Shown: positions 38,342 to 47,910, numbered from the stretch's first letter. The stretch: 64,000 nucleotides of DNA from Flexilinea flocculi (GCF_001192795.1 NZ_DF968181.1:1354974-1418973), one strand, 5' to 3'. Made by a program: numbers and translations. Notes: generated by a model not told the origin, from the sequence alone.

Positions 38342-39484
38342 ATGGAGAAAATTCGGACAGCAATCATTGGATGCGGAAAAGTAGGCGCAACCCATGCGCT
38401 CGCATATTCAACTTTAGAAAATTCTCAATTTTCAGCGGTCTGCGGATCCAAGCTTGAGAAAACGATCGCGTTCAGCAAGGCATATGGTGTACCGGCTTAT
38501 ACCGATATCGGAAAAATGATTGCCGAAAACGATATTCAGGCAGTATCTATCTGCGCTCCCCATCCATTGCATGCGGAACTTGTCCGCCAGGCAGCGAGCG
38601 CCGGGGCACACGTTTTATGTGAAAAACCTCTTGCTGTCACTCTACAAGATTGCGATTTGGCAATTCATGCCTGCGAAAAAGCAGGTGTAAAACTGAGCGT
38701 AATCAGTCAGCGCAGATATTATCCGGCTGTCGTTCGAATGGCAGATGCGGTTCATTCCGGAAAAGTTGGCAGACCGATCATCGGTACAATGACCGTATTA
38801 GGATGGCGAAGTCCGGAATATTATTTGTTGGATCCATGGCGTGGAAAATGGAAAACGGAAGGCGGCGGTGTTATGGTAAATCAGACTGTTCATCAGCTTG
38901 ATTTGCTGCAATGGATGATGGGTCCGATCGCTGAAGTGTTTGGTTATTGGGATAATTTCAATCATCCTTCTGTCGAAATTGAGGATACTGCAGCCGCAGT
39001 AATTCGTTTTCGAAATGGCGCAATTGGTCAATTTCTTGTGTCCAATTCTCAGAAACCTGGATTCTATGGAAAAATCCATGTGCATGGTGAAAGCGGCGCA
39101 TCCGTTGGTGTTCAAGTAGATGGCGGGACTCCCTATATCTCTGGAGTATCTTCAGCGGTCGATCCGTCTTTTAATGATATTTGGACAATTCCCGGTGAGG
39201 AAGCGAATTTGGAAATTTGGCAGAAACAAGATCGGGAGATGGCCAAAACCATCGATCCGATGAATTACTATCATCAACTGCAAATAAAGGATTTTCTGGA
39301 TTCGATCCTTCAGGATACTGAACCGCCGATTAACGGGTATGAAGGCAGGAAAACAGTCGAATTGTTTACCGCTGTTTATCGATCGCAAAGGGATGGAAAG
39401 CCGGTCAGCTTTCCGCTTCCTATCGAAGAAGATGAATCTTTTGACGGCAGATATTCCTATTTGCCATATTCAAAACGAAAATAG
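38342..39484 (+). CDS. Gfo/Idh/MocA-family oxidoreductase
   Basis: A 380-residue NAD(P)-dependent sugar oxidoreductase. Rossmann motif IIGCGKVGATHALAY near the N-terminus, then the family signature HVLCEKPLAVTLQDC with catalytic Lys. The C-terminal beta-sheet domain contains GGGVMVNQTVHQLDLLQWMMG, with the likely catalytic His. Length normal. Likely co-transcribed with the preceding aldo/keto reductase. Substrate not predictable. Confidence 0.92.
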   Translation: MEKIRTAIIGCGKVGATHALAYSTLENSQFSAVCGSKLEKTIAFSKAYGVPAYTDIGKMIAENDIQAVSICAPHPLHAELVRQAASAGAHVLCEKPLAVTLQDCDLAIHACEKAGVKLSVISQRRYYPAVVRMADAVHSGKVGRPIIGTMTVLGWRSPEYYLLDPWRGKWKTEGGGVMVNQTVHQLDLLQWMMGPIAEVFGYWDNFNHPSVEIEDTAAAVIRFRNGAIGQFLVSNSQKPGFYGKIHVHGESGASVGVQVDGGTPYISGVSSAVDPSFNDIWTIPGEEANLEIWQKQDREMAKTIDPMNYYHQLQIKDFLDSILQDTEPPINGYEGRKTVELFTAVYRSQRDGKPVSFPLPIEEDESFDGRYSYLPYSKRK

Positions 39485-39519
39485 CGTAACGATCCGTTTT
39501 CTATATATCAATAAGCATG

Positions 39520-39808
39520 TTTGTAATTCGAATTGCTGGATCAAGACAGCAATTCGAATAAATACTCGACAATTTTACTGAGAAAAAAACTTATTGATTT
39601 TGTTGTTTTTGTAAACGAAACACGAAAACAACAAATATTTTCGATTGGTTCGAAAGATTGATTAATATATTGAAATGATGCTATAAATTATGAATTGTTG
39701 ATTATCAATAGTTATAAATTCTTGAGAGAATCGATTAATTGATTATATTTATTCCCGTTTTGCACAAATAAAATTGATCGATAATCTCTCCTGTATTTTA
39801 AATTACTG
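39520..39808 (+). repeat. Composite of palindromic elements, copy 11
   Basis: A right terminus (TTTGTAATTCGAATTGCTG, ending 39538) is followed after 8 bases by a left terminus (CAGCAATTCGAATAAA, from 39547). The hairpin 39598-39608/39625-39635 follows (TTTGTTGTTTT and complement). A right terminus (TTTTAAATTACTG) ends at 39808, farther away than usual, so about 140 extra bases are included. No gene in the 39485-39908 gap. Confidence 0.65.
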
Positions 39809-39908
39809 ATCATCAATTGATTTATTTCTTCTGAGCGCTATAATGATTCTAAATTCATGTTGGTATTTAATGAATCCATGCAAATCCTTGATGAACCAGG
39901 GGGAATAA

Positions 39909-40607
39909 TTGAAAATTCCGTTGATTTTCTTTCTGATGATTGCCGGATATCTGCTCGGATCGATTCCTGCCGCTTACGTTGTCGGAAGAATTGTTAAGAA
40001 AATCGATCTACGGCAATACGGCAGTGGTACTGTCAGCAGCTCCATGGTATGGGAACATGTCGGGCATTGGGCAGTAATTCCAGTTGCGTTATTTGATGTT
40101 TTTAAAGCGTCAGTTCCGGTTTGGTTGGCAATCCATTTTAATCTCGGGGAAATTGTTGCGCTGATGATTGGTATTTGTGTCGTTGCTGGACATAATTGGC
40201 CGATTTTCTTGAAATTTCAGGGTGGAAGAGGATTGAGCCCGATGATCGGAATACTGCTGGTCCTTTTTCCACCTGGAGTAGTATGGCTATTATGTTTTTT
40301 GCTTCTTGGAAGACTATATGAACCACCGATTATGGCATTGCTTGGATTAATTACTTTGCCAATTTTGGTAATCCTGATGAAAGGATCAAAAGTAATCTAT
40401 TTTGCGGCAGGATTATTTTTGCTGATTACATTAATGAAGCGATTGGAAGCAAATCAACGTGCTCTCCCATCAACAATAAAACAAAAATGGAGTGTGCTGC
40501 TGTTGCGATTATTATATGACCGGGATATTAAAGATCATCAGGCATGGATTCACAGGAAACCTGAAAATCAAGCGAACTCAGCTTCTTCAAATCCAGGTGA
40601 TTCATGA
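39909..40607 (+). CDS. PlsY-like acyl-phosphate glycerol-3-phosphate acyltransferase
   Basis: A 232-residue integral membrane protein, five to six helices. It matches PlsY in all three blocks: GYLLGSIPAAYVVGRIV, then DLRQYGSGTVSSSM in place of the usual GSGNxGATN phosphate loop, and GHNWPIFLKFQGGRGLSPM (usual GHxxPVFLxFKGGKG). The enzyme adds the first fatty acid to glycerol-3-phosphate. The altered second block raises the possibility of a paralogue. Starts at TTG with AGGGGGAA upstream. Hydrophilic tail after residue 195. It faces a phospholipid-type phosphotransferase gene. Confidence 0.82.
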   Translation: MKIPLIFFLMIAGYLLGSIPAAYVVGRIVKKIDLRQYGSGTVSSSMVWEHVGHWAVIPVALFDVFKASVPVWLAIHFNLGEIVALMIGICVVAGHNWPIFLKFQGGRGLSPMIGILLVLFPPGVVWLLCFLLLGRLYEPPIMALLGLITLPILVILMKGSKVIYFAAGLFLLITLMKRLEANQRALPSTIKQKWSVLLLRLLYDRDIKDHQAWIHRKPENQANSASSNPGDS

Positions 40608-40618
40608 GATCAGGCATT

Positions 40619-41305
40619 TCATTGAAGTTTTTCTGAATCTTTTCTTTCAAGTATGCGAGCAGTCTTTAAAGAAGAACATACGAATGTGACAAAAAACGTA
40701 ATCGATAACAATATAATTAATATGTCAAAAAAAGTAATCGATCTGTAAAACGGAAGCGCCACATTAATCTGAAAAGTTCCGAAAATATAGATTAATATAC
40801 ATATCATAATTCCAAAAACGCGAACTTCAGTGGGACCTATTTTGCCGTAAGAGATCTTAAACACACCTTCAATGTATGTAATCAGGTAAGTATAAATTGA
40901 CATTAATAAATAGCCGATGACTCCAAGAAGCGCGATTTCCAGGGATACATAGGGTGATAAACCCAGTCCTGTATATATTAAAAAGATACTGATCGAATCG
41001 ATGATATGATCGATGAAAAAGCCATAATTCGGCCTTTCGATCTTCCGATATCTGGCAAGCGTTCCATCCAGACTGTCCCCAAACCAGTTGATAATGAATC
41101 CTGCACACGCCAACCAGGCATAGGCAGGGTGAAATGTTGTTAATCCGAAACCGGCAAAGACACATAGCGATCCCAGAAATCCAATGGTTGTGAGATGGTC
41201 AGAGTTAATCCAGTAAGGCATGTGTTTTGCAAACCATTGCAATGCTGGTCGTTCGAATGGCCCTAAAATCGTTTCATTGATACGAACTTGTTGTTTATTT
41301 CCCAT
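40619..41305 (-). CDS. CDP-alcohol phosphatidyltransferase family protein
   Basis: A 228-residue membrane protein that joins a CDP-activated lipid or alcohol to an acceptor alcohol. The hallmark motif D-G-x2-A-R-x8-G-x3-D-x3-D reads DSLDGTLARYRKIERPNYGFFIDHIID, with all catalytic Asp present. About six membrane helices. Start placed at ATG 41305 (MGNKQQVRINETIL); the longer reading adds 37 unlikely residues. It converges with the PlsY-like gene 11 bases away. Acceptor unknown. Confidence 0.88.
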   Translation of the reverse strand: MGNKQQVRINETILGPFERPALQWFAKHMPYWINSDHLTTIGFLGSLCVFAGFGLTTFHPAYAWLACAGFIINWFGDSLDGTLARYRKIERPNYGFFIDHIIDSISIFLIYTGLGLSPYVSLEIALLGVIGYLLMSIYTYLITYIEGVFKISYGKIGPTEVRVFGIMICILIYIFGTFQINVALPFYRSITFFDILIILLSITFFVTFVCSSLKTARILERKDSEKLQ

Positions 41306-41437
41306 ATTCTCTGTTTGTTTTAACCTCAGAAAAATTGTTTTTTGCTTATGAGAAAAGTAAAAAATTTCGATTATCAATATATCTATTCTCAAATTATAAC
41401 ATTCGAAAACGTTCATTTTCAGTAATCAACAATTCCT

Positions 41438-41486
41438 CTTAAAAATCGAATCGCTGCTCAGGAATCAGTCAGCAATTCGAAAAGCT
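41438..41486. repeat. Tail-to-head pair of palindromic-element termini, copy 12
   Basis: AAAAATCGAATCGCTG ends at 41456 and CAGCAATTCGAAAAGC begins at 41470, 13 bases apart. This mirrors the arrangement at 39538-39547. No complete element is seen. Confidence 0.5.
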
Positions 41487-41641
41487 TGGTTATATTATGA
41501 ATCATTAAGTAAACAGAAAAGCTGAATATTTATAATTATTCAATTTGAAAGTAATGATATTCATAAATATATAGAATAATAAACAACACTGATGATTGTC
41601 ACTATATTTCAGAAAAAACTCATAACACATAACTGAATCAT

Positions 41642-41670
41642 TTGTTAAATAGAGACAAAGATGGTATGAT
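41642..41670 (+). promoter_or_regulatory. Candidate sigma-70-type promoter of cstA
   Basis: TTGTTA, 17 bases, then TATGAT. This would give a leader of about 170 bases before the cstA start codon. Confidence 0.5.
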
Positions 41671-41783
41671 TGTGCTGACTAGGGATAAATCAATTATTTT
41701 TTTATTCAACGCGCATATTTTCTTCCTTAACATCATTGTTTTTAAGGAGAATATTTGGCGTATCCCGGAATCTTTTTTTAAGA

Positions 41784-41806
41784 ATCATGTTATCGGATAA
41801 CGTGAT
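41784..41806. promoter_or_regulatory. Inverted repeat in the cstA leader
   Basis: ATCATGTTAT and ATAACGTGAT pair around CGG with one G-T wobble. It lies 43 bases before the cstA start and downstream of the candidate promoter, so it could be a repressor site or an RNA hairpin. Confidence 0.4.
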
Positions 41807-41848
41807 TTATTTTTATCAGCAGTACTAATCGTATTAGGAGGTCTGCAA

Positions 41849-43576
41849 ATGAATGTACTTTTTATTTTATTAGCAATGGCGGTACTTCTTTACATTGCTT
41901 ATCGTACGTATGGTAGCTTCTTATCCAATAAAGTCTTCAAGCTCGATGACAAGAATGTGACCCCTGCTGTAGAATTTGAAGATGGATTGGATTATGAACC
42001 TACCGATGCAAGTTTATTATTAGGCCAGCAATTTTCAGCAATTGCAGCAGCCGGTCCTGTAACTGGTCCTATCATTGCGGGTATTGCATTTGGTTGGGTT
42101 CCTGCATTGCTCTGGATCCTTTTTGGTTCCATATTTATTGGTGGTGTTCATGACATGGGCGCCTTGGTTGCATCGATCCGCAACAAAGGCAAATCTATTA
42201 CAGAAACCGTCAGAACCCACATCGGAAAAAGTGCTTGGATTTTATTTAATCTGTTCATTTTCATTGCATTAGTACTGATCATCGTTGCCTTCACTGATAT
42301 TACAACATCCGCATTCGTTAATACAGTGACAATGGAAAATGGTGAAGTAGTTGGCGGTGGCGCGATTGCGACCTCTTCCGTGCTTTATCTGTGTCTGCCA
42401 ATGATCATGGGCTTATTGATGAGATATACAAAACTTAATCTGACCTGGGCGACCATTATTTTCCTCCCGTTGGTCGGAGTGGCAATCTGGGCTGGTAAGT
42501 ACATCCCGATTAATATGCCTACCATCGGTAGCCTTGATCCGAAAGATATCTGGAATATCATCATCATCGTTTACTGTATTATTGCCAATATTATTCCAGT
42601 CTGGCTTTTATTACAACCGCGCGGACATTTAGGCGGTTATTTCCTGTATGCTGCGATCCTCGTTGCATTTATTGGTATTATTATTGGCGGTTTCAAAGTT
42701 CAATATCCTGCGTTCACCGGCGCTTCTGCTTTCGGCGGAAACAACCCGATGTTCCCGATGTTGTTCATCACAGTTGCATGCGGAGCCTGTTCCGGTTTCC
42801 ACGCGCTTGTCAGCTCTGGTACAACTTCCAAACAGCTTAAGAAAGAAACCGATGCAAAGGTGATCGGTTATGGCGCGATGCTTCTGGAAGGCCTTGTGGC
42901 TGTGATTGCTTTAATCACTGTCATGATTGTTACAAAAGGCGATGAACTGCTGGGCAAATCTCCGAACTTCGTTTACTCTGTCGGTATCGGTTCCTTTATG
43001 GAAAAATTCGGCATCAGCAAAGCATTCGGTATTTCCTTCGGTTTGATGGCATATACAACTTTCGTATACGATACATTGGATGTCTGCACACGCTTAGGCC
43101 GTTTCATTATCCAGGAATTAACCGGACTAAAAGGCTGGCTGGGTAAAGTGATTGGTACGATCATTATTGGTGGTGTACCGATTATTCTGATGACTATCAA
43201 CCTGACGGATACAGCCGGTAATCCGGTTTCTGCATGGAGTATTTTCTGGAAGACGTTTGGCGCTTCCAACCAGTTGTTAGCTGCCCTGGCACTAATTGGC
43301 ATCACTGTCTGGCTGAAGAATACTGCTTCTTTCAAGAAAGCCTATCTGCTCACCTTCATTCCTGCGATCTTCATGTTTATCATGAGCACATGGGCGCTCC
43401 TTCGCATGTTCTTCGTGAATATGAAAACCGCTGACGGCACATTTGGCTTCCCCGCTGGACCAAATATCATTCTTCCGATCTTGTGCTTCATTTATGCACT
43501 TCTTGCTATCTGGATGATGTTTGAAACTGCTAAATCAGTAACAAAGCCAGTAGAGACAGTAAAAGCAAAAGCATAA
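41849..43576 (+). CDS. CstA-family carbon starvation / pyruvate transporter
   Basis: A 575-residue multi-spanning membrane protein, about 16 helices. CstA features: LLGQQFSAIAAAGPVTGPIIAGIAFGW at the first conserved loop, then FGSIFIGGVHDMGALVASIRNKGKSI and CGACSGFHALVSSGTTSKQL. It is shorter than the E. coli protein, as is common for anaerobes. Known members import pyruvate or peptides under carbon limitation. A strong AGGAGG precedes the ATG. Monocistronic, with a promoter, a long leader and its own terminator. Confidence 0.93.
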   Translation: MNVLFILLAMAVLLYIAYRTYGSFLSNKVFKLDDKNVTPAVEFEDGLDYEPTDASLLLGQQFSAIAAAGPVTGPIIAGIAFGWVPALLWILFGSIFIGGVHDMGALVASIRNKGKSITETVRTHIGKSAWILFNLFIFIALVLIIVAFTDITTSAFVNTVTMENGEVVGGGAIATSSVLYLCLPMIMGLLMRYTKLNLTWATIIFLPLVGVAIWAGKYIPINMPTIGSLDPKDIWNIIIIVYCIIANIIPVWLLLQPRGHLGGYFLYAAILVAFIGIIIGGFKVQYPAFTGASAFGGNNPMFPMLFITVACGACSGFHALVSSGTTSKQLKKETDAKVIGYGAMLLEGLVAVIALITVMIVTKGDELLGKSPNFVYSVGIGSFMEKFGISKAFGISFGLMAYTTFVYDTLDVCTRLGRFIIQELTGLKGWLGKVIGTIIIGGVPIILMTINLTDTAGNPVSAWSIFWKTFGASNQLLAALALIGITVWLKNTASFKKAYLLTFIPAIFMFIMSTWALLRMFFVNMKTADGTFGFPAGPNIILPILCFIYALLAIWMMFETAKSVTKPVETVKAKA

Positions 43577-43597
43577 TTTCACAAATTTTGTAATAAA

Positions 43598-43630
43598 AAA
43601 TAGAAGTCCTTAACAGACTTCTATTTTTTT
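43598..43630 (+). terminator. Intrinsic terminator of cstA
   Basis: An 11-bp perfect stem (AAATAGAAGTC with GACTTCTATTT), 7-base loop, T-run. A lone family right terminus (GCCGAATTACTG, ending 43682) lies downstream; the rest of the gap to 43850 shows nothing. Confidence 0.92.
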
Positions 43631-43850
43631 ATTTAATTCAATCAAAAGATGCAAATAATTCTTAATCTATGCCGAATTACTGATACATTTCTTTATTCAT
43701 TGCATAAATATTTGTACAATGGTAATAGATTGGCATCCTGGTCAACACGAAAGCTCCATGATGGATAATCGAAAATTTCGGATGGCTGAAGATGCAAACT
43801 TATATTCCATGAGATTCCAAAAAGAGTGATTCAACGGAACAGGAGAAGAG

Positions 43851-44345
43851 ATGAAAAAAACACTGATTATCTACGATTCGTACTTTGGCAACACGAAAAA
43901 GATTGCAGAAACGGTTGAAGGAAGATTAAAAGGCATATTGGATCCTTCACTGATGCAAATTAATGAATTTTCAATGAATATGCTTAATGATATCCAAATT
44001 CTGATCGCAGGTTCGCCGACACGCGGTTTCAAACCGACTGAAGCATACTTGAATCTCTTTAAGAAAATACCTGAACATGCATTAGCAGGGATTCAAATTG
44101 CGGTATTTGATACACGAATTGATCCGGCCGATATTCATTCAATCATTTTCCGCTTTATCGTGCAAAGAGGCGGCTATGCTGCGCCAAAAATTGTTAAAGA
44201 ACTTACAAATAAAGGCGGTCAATTAATTCTTCCACCAGAGGGCTTTTTTGTGGAGAAAAGCGAAGGACCTCTTAAAGGCGGTGAAGAAACCCGTGCAGCA
44301 GCGTGGAGTGAAAAGATTATTTCACTTATAGAAGCGAAAAAATAG
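43851..44345 (+). CDS. Flavodoxin-family protein
   Basis: A 164-residue FMN-binding electron carrier fold. The N-terminal phosphate-binding loop is IIYDSYFGNTKKIAE; SPTRGFKPTEAYLNLFKK and AVFDTRIDPADIHS give the two isoalloxazine loops. It lacks a signal peptide. Likely an electron donor or NAD(P)H-quinone-type oxidoreductase subunit; the partner is unknown and it is not in an operon. A ribosome site (AGGAGAAG) precedes the ATG. Confidence 0.88.
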   Translation: MKKTLIIYDSYFGNTKKIAETVEGRLKGILDPSLMQINEFSMNMLNDIQILIAGSPTRGFKPTEAYLNLFKKIPEHALAGIQIAVFDTRIDPADIHSIIFRFIVQRGGYAAPKIVKELTNKGGQLILPPEGFFVEKSEGPLKGGEETRAAAWSEKIISLIEAKK

Positions 44346-44416
44346 GAGAGATCACGGATACAAAATATGAGGGGGATTTTTAATCGAATGACGAGTCTGT
44401 ATTTCGAATTAAAGGA

Positions 44417-44538
44417 CCGTGATACGATATTGAGATTTATCATACGAATCACTCGAGAAAAATTGATGCAGTACTGTTTTTACTTTTTGCGTAAAAACAG
44501 TACTGCATCAGAGATACTTTTCTAAGTTAGAATAGCTG
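44417..44538 (+). repeat. Palindromic MITE-like element, copy 13, with divergent perfect stem
   Basis: A perfect 17-bp stem, GATGCAGTACTGTTTTT at 44465-44481 with its complement at 44493-44509. Its sequence differs from most other copies yet pairs fully. The spacer TACGAATCACTCGAGAAAA matches that of copy 10. The left end is diverged; the right end is AATAGCTG. Confidence 0.8.
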
Positions 44539-44642
44539 AATTACAGTATAAGAAACTGAAGAATACTCTCGGCTGAGATATAATTACGCCTAAGAGAAAA
44601 ACTTTTTTTTCTTCCCATATTTTTTAATTAGAGAAGTTGAAC

Positions 44643-45761
44643 ATGGATAAAAAAATCGTTGTTGCCGGACATGTTTGTGTTGATTTGACACCAGTTTTTG
44701 ACCACGCACCTGTTGAACAATTGACTGATATATTGGTACCTGGGAAGTTAATTCATATGAACGGAATTACATTCGCAGGAGGCGGTGTCGTGACAAATAC
44801 CGGGCTTGCTTTGAAGAAACTGGGCGCAAATGTAGCATTAATGGGCAAAATTGGCTATGATGCATTAGGTGATATTCTACTCAGTATTTTTAATCAATAT
44901 AATGCCGGTAAGCATATGCTGCGTGTGCCTGGATCAACAACATCCTATACAGTCGCAATTGCTGTTCCGGGGATTGACAGAATATTTCTGCATGATCCTG
45001 CTGCAAACGATACTTTTGGCTATGAAGATCTGAATTTCGAGGAAATTGCAGATGCTTCTATTTTTCACTTTGGATATCCGGCCATCATGCGCAAAATGTA
45101 TGAGCATAATGGCGAGGAATTGATCCGAATCTTTAAGCGTGTTCATTCAATGGGTGTTGCCACTTCTTTAGATATGGTGGCTATCGATCCATCATCAGAA
45201 GCGGCAAAAGTTGATTGGACTGCGATTATCCAAAAAGTAATTCCATATGTTGATTTTTTTGTTCCCAGTGTTGAAGAACTTTGTTTTATGATTGATCGTC
45301 CACGTTATGAACAATGGGAAAAACGAGCGGCAGGTAAAGAAATTACATCAACAATCAACTTAGAGGAAATCAGACCTTTAGCCGAAAAATTGATGGCATG
45401 GGGAGCGAAAGTGGTTCTGATCAAATGCGGAAAACCCGGATTATTTTTGAAGACGGCTGAATTGGAGAAAATACTTCAAATCCAGGGCATGTTGATGGAT
45501 CATCCGGCGGATTGGGCGAATCTTGACGTCTTTGAAAAAAGTTATGTCCCAGAAAAAGTCCTTTCCGGAACAGGCGCTGGTGACACTTGTATCGCTGCAT
45601 TCTTATTGGCGATCTTAAGGGGATATTCCTGGAAACGCTGTCTGCAATTTGCTGCTGGTACTGGCGCTTCCTGTGTAGAAGCATATGATTCATTAAGCGG
45701 ATTACGATCTTTTGAAACGTTGTCACAAAAAATTGATGCAGGATGGAAAAAAGTTGAATAG
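44643..45761 (+). CDS. PfkB-family carbohydrate kinase
   Basis: A 372-residue ribokinase-fold kinase. It opens VVAGHVCVDLTPVFD with substrate loop FAGGGVVTNTGLALKKLGANV; the catalytic GTGAGDTCIAAFLLAILRG lies near the C-terminus and KVVLIKCGKPGLFL forms part of the ATP site. Start taken as ATG 44643, six bases after GAGAAG, rather than the TTG six bases earlier. An insert of about 30 residues (YEQWEKRAAGKEITSTINLEE) is not usual for the family. Substrate unknown; distinct from the kinase at 25972-26958. Confidence 0.88.
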   Translation: MDKKIVVAGHVCVDLTPVFDHAPVEQLTDILVPGKLIHMNGITFAGGGVVTNTGLALKKLGANVALMGKIGYDALGDILLSIFNQYNAGKHMLRVPGSTTSYTVAIAVPGIDRIFLHDPAANDTFGYEDLNFEEIADASIFHFGYPAIMRKMYEHNGEELIRIFKRVHSMGVATSLDMVAIDPSSEAAKVDWTAIIQKVIPYVDFFVPSVEELCFMIDRPRYEQWEKRAAGKEITSTINLEEIRPLAEKLMAWGAKVVLIKCGKPGLFLKTAELEKILQIQGMLMDHPADWANLDVFEKSYVPEKVLSGTGAGDTCIAAFLLAILRGYSWKRCLQFAAGTGASCVEAYDSLSGLRSFETLSQKIDAGWKKVE

Positions 45762-45831
45762 ATCTTATGATCTGATTTTGTTAAGAAGAAATGAGAAAAT
45801 ATTGACGAAAACATTGGAGGATCGTTTCAAA

Positions 45832-46029
45832 TTAATATTTATTTCGCGATCGAATGAACAAAATAGAAGTCATAATGGAACTGATGCTCAACGCTAAAAT
45901 CATGATCTTCGTCGTATCATCTTCCATAAAACCCATCTTTTGATTAAATCGGTCAATTACGAAAAAGACAAGCAGCATTCCTGAAAGGATGATACTGATA
46001 TGCGGGATGATTCTTTCAATAAATTTCAT
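45832..46029 (-). CDS. Small two-helix membrane protein
   Basis: A 65-residue protein with two hydrophobic segments (HISIILSGMLLVFFVI and IMILALSISSIMTSILF) separated by an acidic loop. No family recognised. The ribosome site is weak. A shortened palindromic element ends one base before its ATG, so its expression signals may come from that element. Plausible but unproven as a gene. Confidence 0.5.
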   Translation of the reverse strand: MKFIERIIPHISIILSGMLLVFFVIDRFNQKMGFMEDDTTKIMILALSISSIMTSILFIRSRNKY

Positions 46030-46030
46030 A

Positions 46031-46086
46031 CAGTGATTCCAAATTTCTCTATTCTTAAAATAGATTTAACGGACTTCGAATTGCTG
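46031..46086. repeat. Shortened palindromic element, copy 14, with target duplication
   Basis: 56 bp, CAGTGATTCCAAATTTC to GACTTCGAATTGCTG, hairpin lost. Flanked by AATTTCATA (46022-46030) and AATTTCGTA (46087-46095), 8 of 9 identical with one transition. This shows it was inserted as a full element and later shrank. Confidence 0.82.
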
Positions 46087-46111
46087 AATTTCGTATTGAC
46101 TCGATTTCTTT

Positions 46112-47047
46112 CTATTCCGATATGTAGATGATATCCGTTGTTTCTCTGCCACCTGCAAATGGTTTGTTCACGATTTTATCCAGAAATGTCATCACGCTGG
46201 TTTTCCCACCATCCAGATTATAGGCGAGTTTACAACCAAGTGACTCAAAAAGTTTTGAAAGTTCAGTCATTGTCATACCTGTAGAATATCCTGCCTGTCT
46301 TCCGTCAACAACGATAAAACAATAATGACCAGGTTCAAAATACCCTATAGCGGTGCGCGGATTTTTTTGGTTGATTCGTGTATTGAAAGATTCCATGGCT
46401 TTTCCCTCATTCAAAAGTGAGGGTCCAAAATTCCAGGCTTGATAGGCACCATTTTTTATCAATCGTTCTCCATCAAATTGATCTTCTGAAACGATTTCCA
46501 TCGTTCCATTAGTAAATAAAACCAGAACGTCGCCATCAGCCGAGTCTCTGAAAAGAACACCATTCCGGATGACAGCGCTCCGATTTTTTCCTAAACCGTA
46601 ATTGTCACCATTGATCGCTGCGATTGCATGATGGCTTTTTGCGATATTAATAGTCTGATCTCTGACCGATTTTCCATATGTATTTTCTGCAAAAGCAGAT
46701 CGCAGATTATGGATGTCCCTTAAAAAAAATTCTTCGAGATAATACGTGATACCGTCTTGTTGAACTATAGTCAGTTGCACACGCAGTTTTTCCGAAATGT
46801 ATAAATCCTTTGTTTGATAGGTTTTACCATTTGAAAAAAAGGAGGCAAATTTGTCACCTAAATCCCCGTTAACTTTTGATGTAACCGTTGGTTGAGAAAC
46901 AATTTTTTTATAACGAATCGGGATTACATGATGAAATAACGCAAAAATGCATAAAAAAAATCCGATGAAAAACAAATCGATCAGTAAAATATTTGTGAAT
47001 GATATTCGCTTTATTTTATGTTGTTTGCGGGGATTCTGTTCATTCAT
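46112..47047 (-). CDS. Phosphodiester glycosidase (NAGPA-like) family membrane protein
   Basis: A 311-residue protein anchored by one N-terminal helix (ILLIDLFFIGFFLCIFALF). The outside portion (about 60-311) has the NAGPA fold motifs HAIAAINGDNYGLGKNRSAVIRNG, then NPRTAIGYFEPGHYCFIVVDGRQ and AYNLDGGKTSVM (usual NLDGGGSSTM). Members cleave sugar phosphodiesters, such as uncapping GlcNAc or modifying cell-wall polymers. Substrate unknown. Monocistronic. Confidence 0.85.
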   Translation of the reverse strand: MNEQNPRKQHKIKRISFTNILLIDLFFIGFFLCIFALFHHVIPIRYKKIVSQPTVTSKVNGDLGDKFASFFSNGKTYQTKDLYISEKLRVQLTIVQQDGITYYLEEFFLRDIHNLRSAFAENTYGKSVRDQTINIAKSHHAIAAINGDNYGLGKNRSAVIRNGVLFRDSADGDVLVLFTNGTMEIVSEDQFDGERLIKNGAYQAWNFGPSLLNEGKAMESFNTRINQKNPRTAIGYFEPGHYCFIVVDGRQAGYSTGMTMTELSKLFESLGCKLAYNLDGGKTSVMTFLDKIVNKPFAGGRETTDIIYISE

Positions 47048-47140
47048 CGGATTGTATCAATGTTATTGCTGTTTATTGGATTGTTGTTTGTCTGTTCATG
47101 AAAAATCTGTTGCATATGGAAAGTCACAGAGAATCAATCA

Positions 47141-47719
47141 CTACTGGGCTTCTCCTGCCAAACCAATTTGATCAGCGATTTCTCTCATCCCGAGGATTGT
47201 TTCCTCTATGACTTCATCCAGTGGTAGCCCAAGGCGGTCTGCTCCATTTTGAATGAGTTCTCTGTCAACATTTGCTGCAAATGCCGGGGATTTGAATTTT
47301 TTCTTTACCGATTTCGTTTCAAGATCCATCACACTTTTTGAGGGGCGCATAATGGCCGCGGCATAAATCAATCCAGTCAGTTCATCAATCGTATATAAGA
47401 CTTTTTCTGCATTGGTAACCGGTTCCAAATCAGAACATAATCCGTATCCGTGACTAGCCACTGCATGAATAAATTCTTCATCAAATCCATTATCCCTCAG
47501 CAGTTCACGTACTTTTGTACAATGTTGTTCCGGATACTGTTCAAAATCTAAATCATGAAGCAGTCCGATAATTCCCCATTCATTTTCATCCTCTTGATAT
47601 TTTCTGGCAAAATGGCGCATAACCCCTTCTACGGTTAATACATGACGTCGAAGGGATTCACTTTGTATATAGCTGCATAATAAATTCCAGGCTTCTTCTC
47701 TGGTGGGAAGATGATTCAT
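47141..47719 (-). CDS. HD-domain hydrolase
   Basis: A 192-residue HD-superfamily phosphohydrolase. Metal-binding residues: His in HVLTVEGVMRHFARKY, HD in IGLLHDLDFEQYPEQH and His in AVASHGYGL. Such stand-alone proteins hydrolyse nucleotides or phosphate esters; the substrate is not predictable. ATG preceded by AAAGGATAC. Not obviously co-transcribed with its neighbours. Confidence 0.88.
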   Translation of the reverse strand: MNHLPTREEAWNLLCSYIQSESLRRHVLTVEGVMRHFARKYQEDENEWGIIGLLHDLDFEQYPEQHCTKVRELLRDNGFDEEFIHAVASHGYGLCSDLEPVTNAEKVLYTIDELTGLIYAAAIMRPSKSVMDLETKSVKKKFKSPAFAANVDRELIQNGADRLGLPLDEVIEETILGMREIADQIGLAGEAQ

Positions 47720-47760
47720 AGATTGTATCCTTTCTATGGAATAGTTTTTCTCTAATTATA

Positions 47761-47840
47761 CAGTTATTCGAAATATTGACTTGCTATTCGGCTAATGAGC
47801 TGTAATCTATATTTCAAATGACTCATATTTCAAATCGCTG
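47761..47840. repeat. Shortened palindromic element, copy 15
   Basis: CAGTTATTCGAAATATTGACTTGC at the left, with two successive right-type ends (TATATTTCAAATGACT, then CATATTTCAAATCGCTG). 80 bp, no hairpin, no flanking duplication seen. Confidence 0.65.
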
Positions 47841-47910
47841 TTTTTTTATTCAAAAAATGGAATGTTATAATTTTTGAGCATTCTAATCGAAAAGAGATCA
47901 TAATTTTAAA

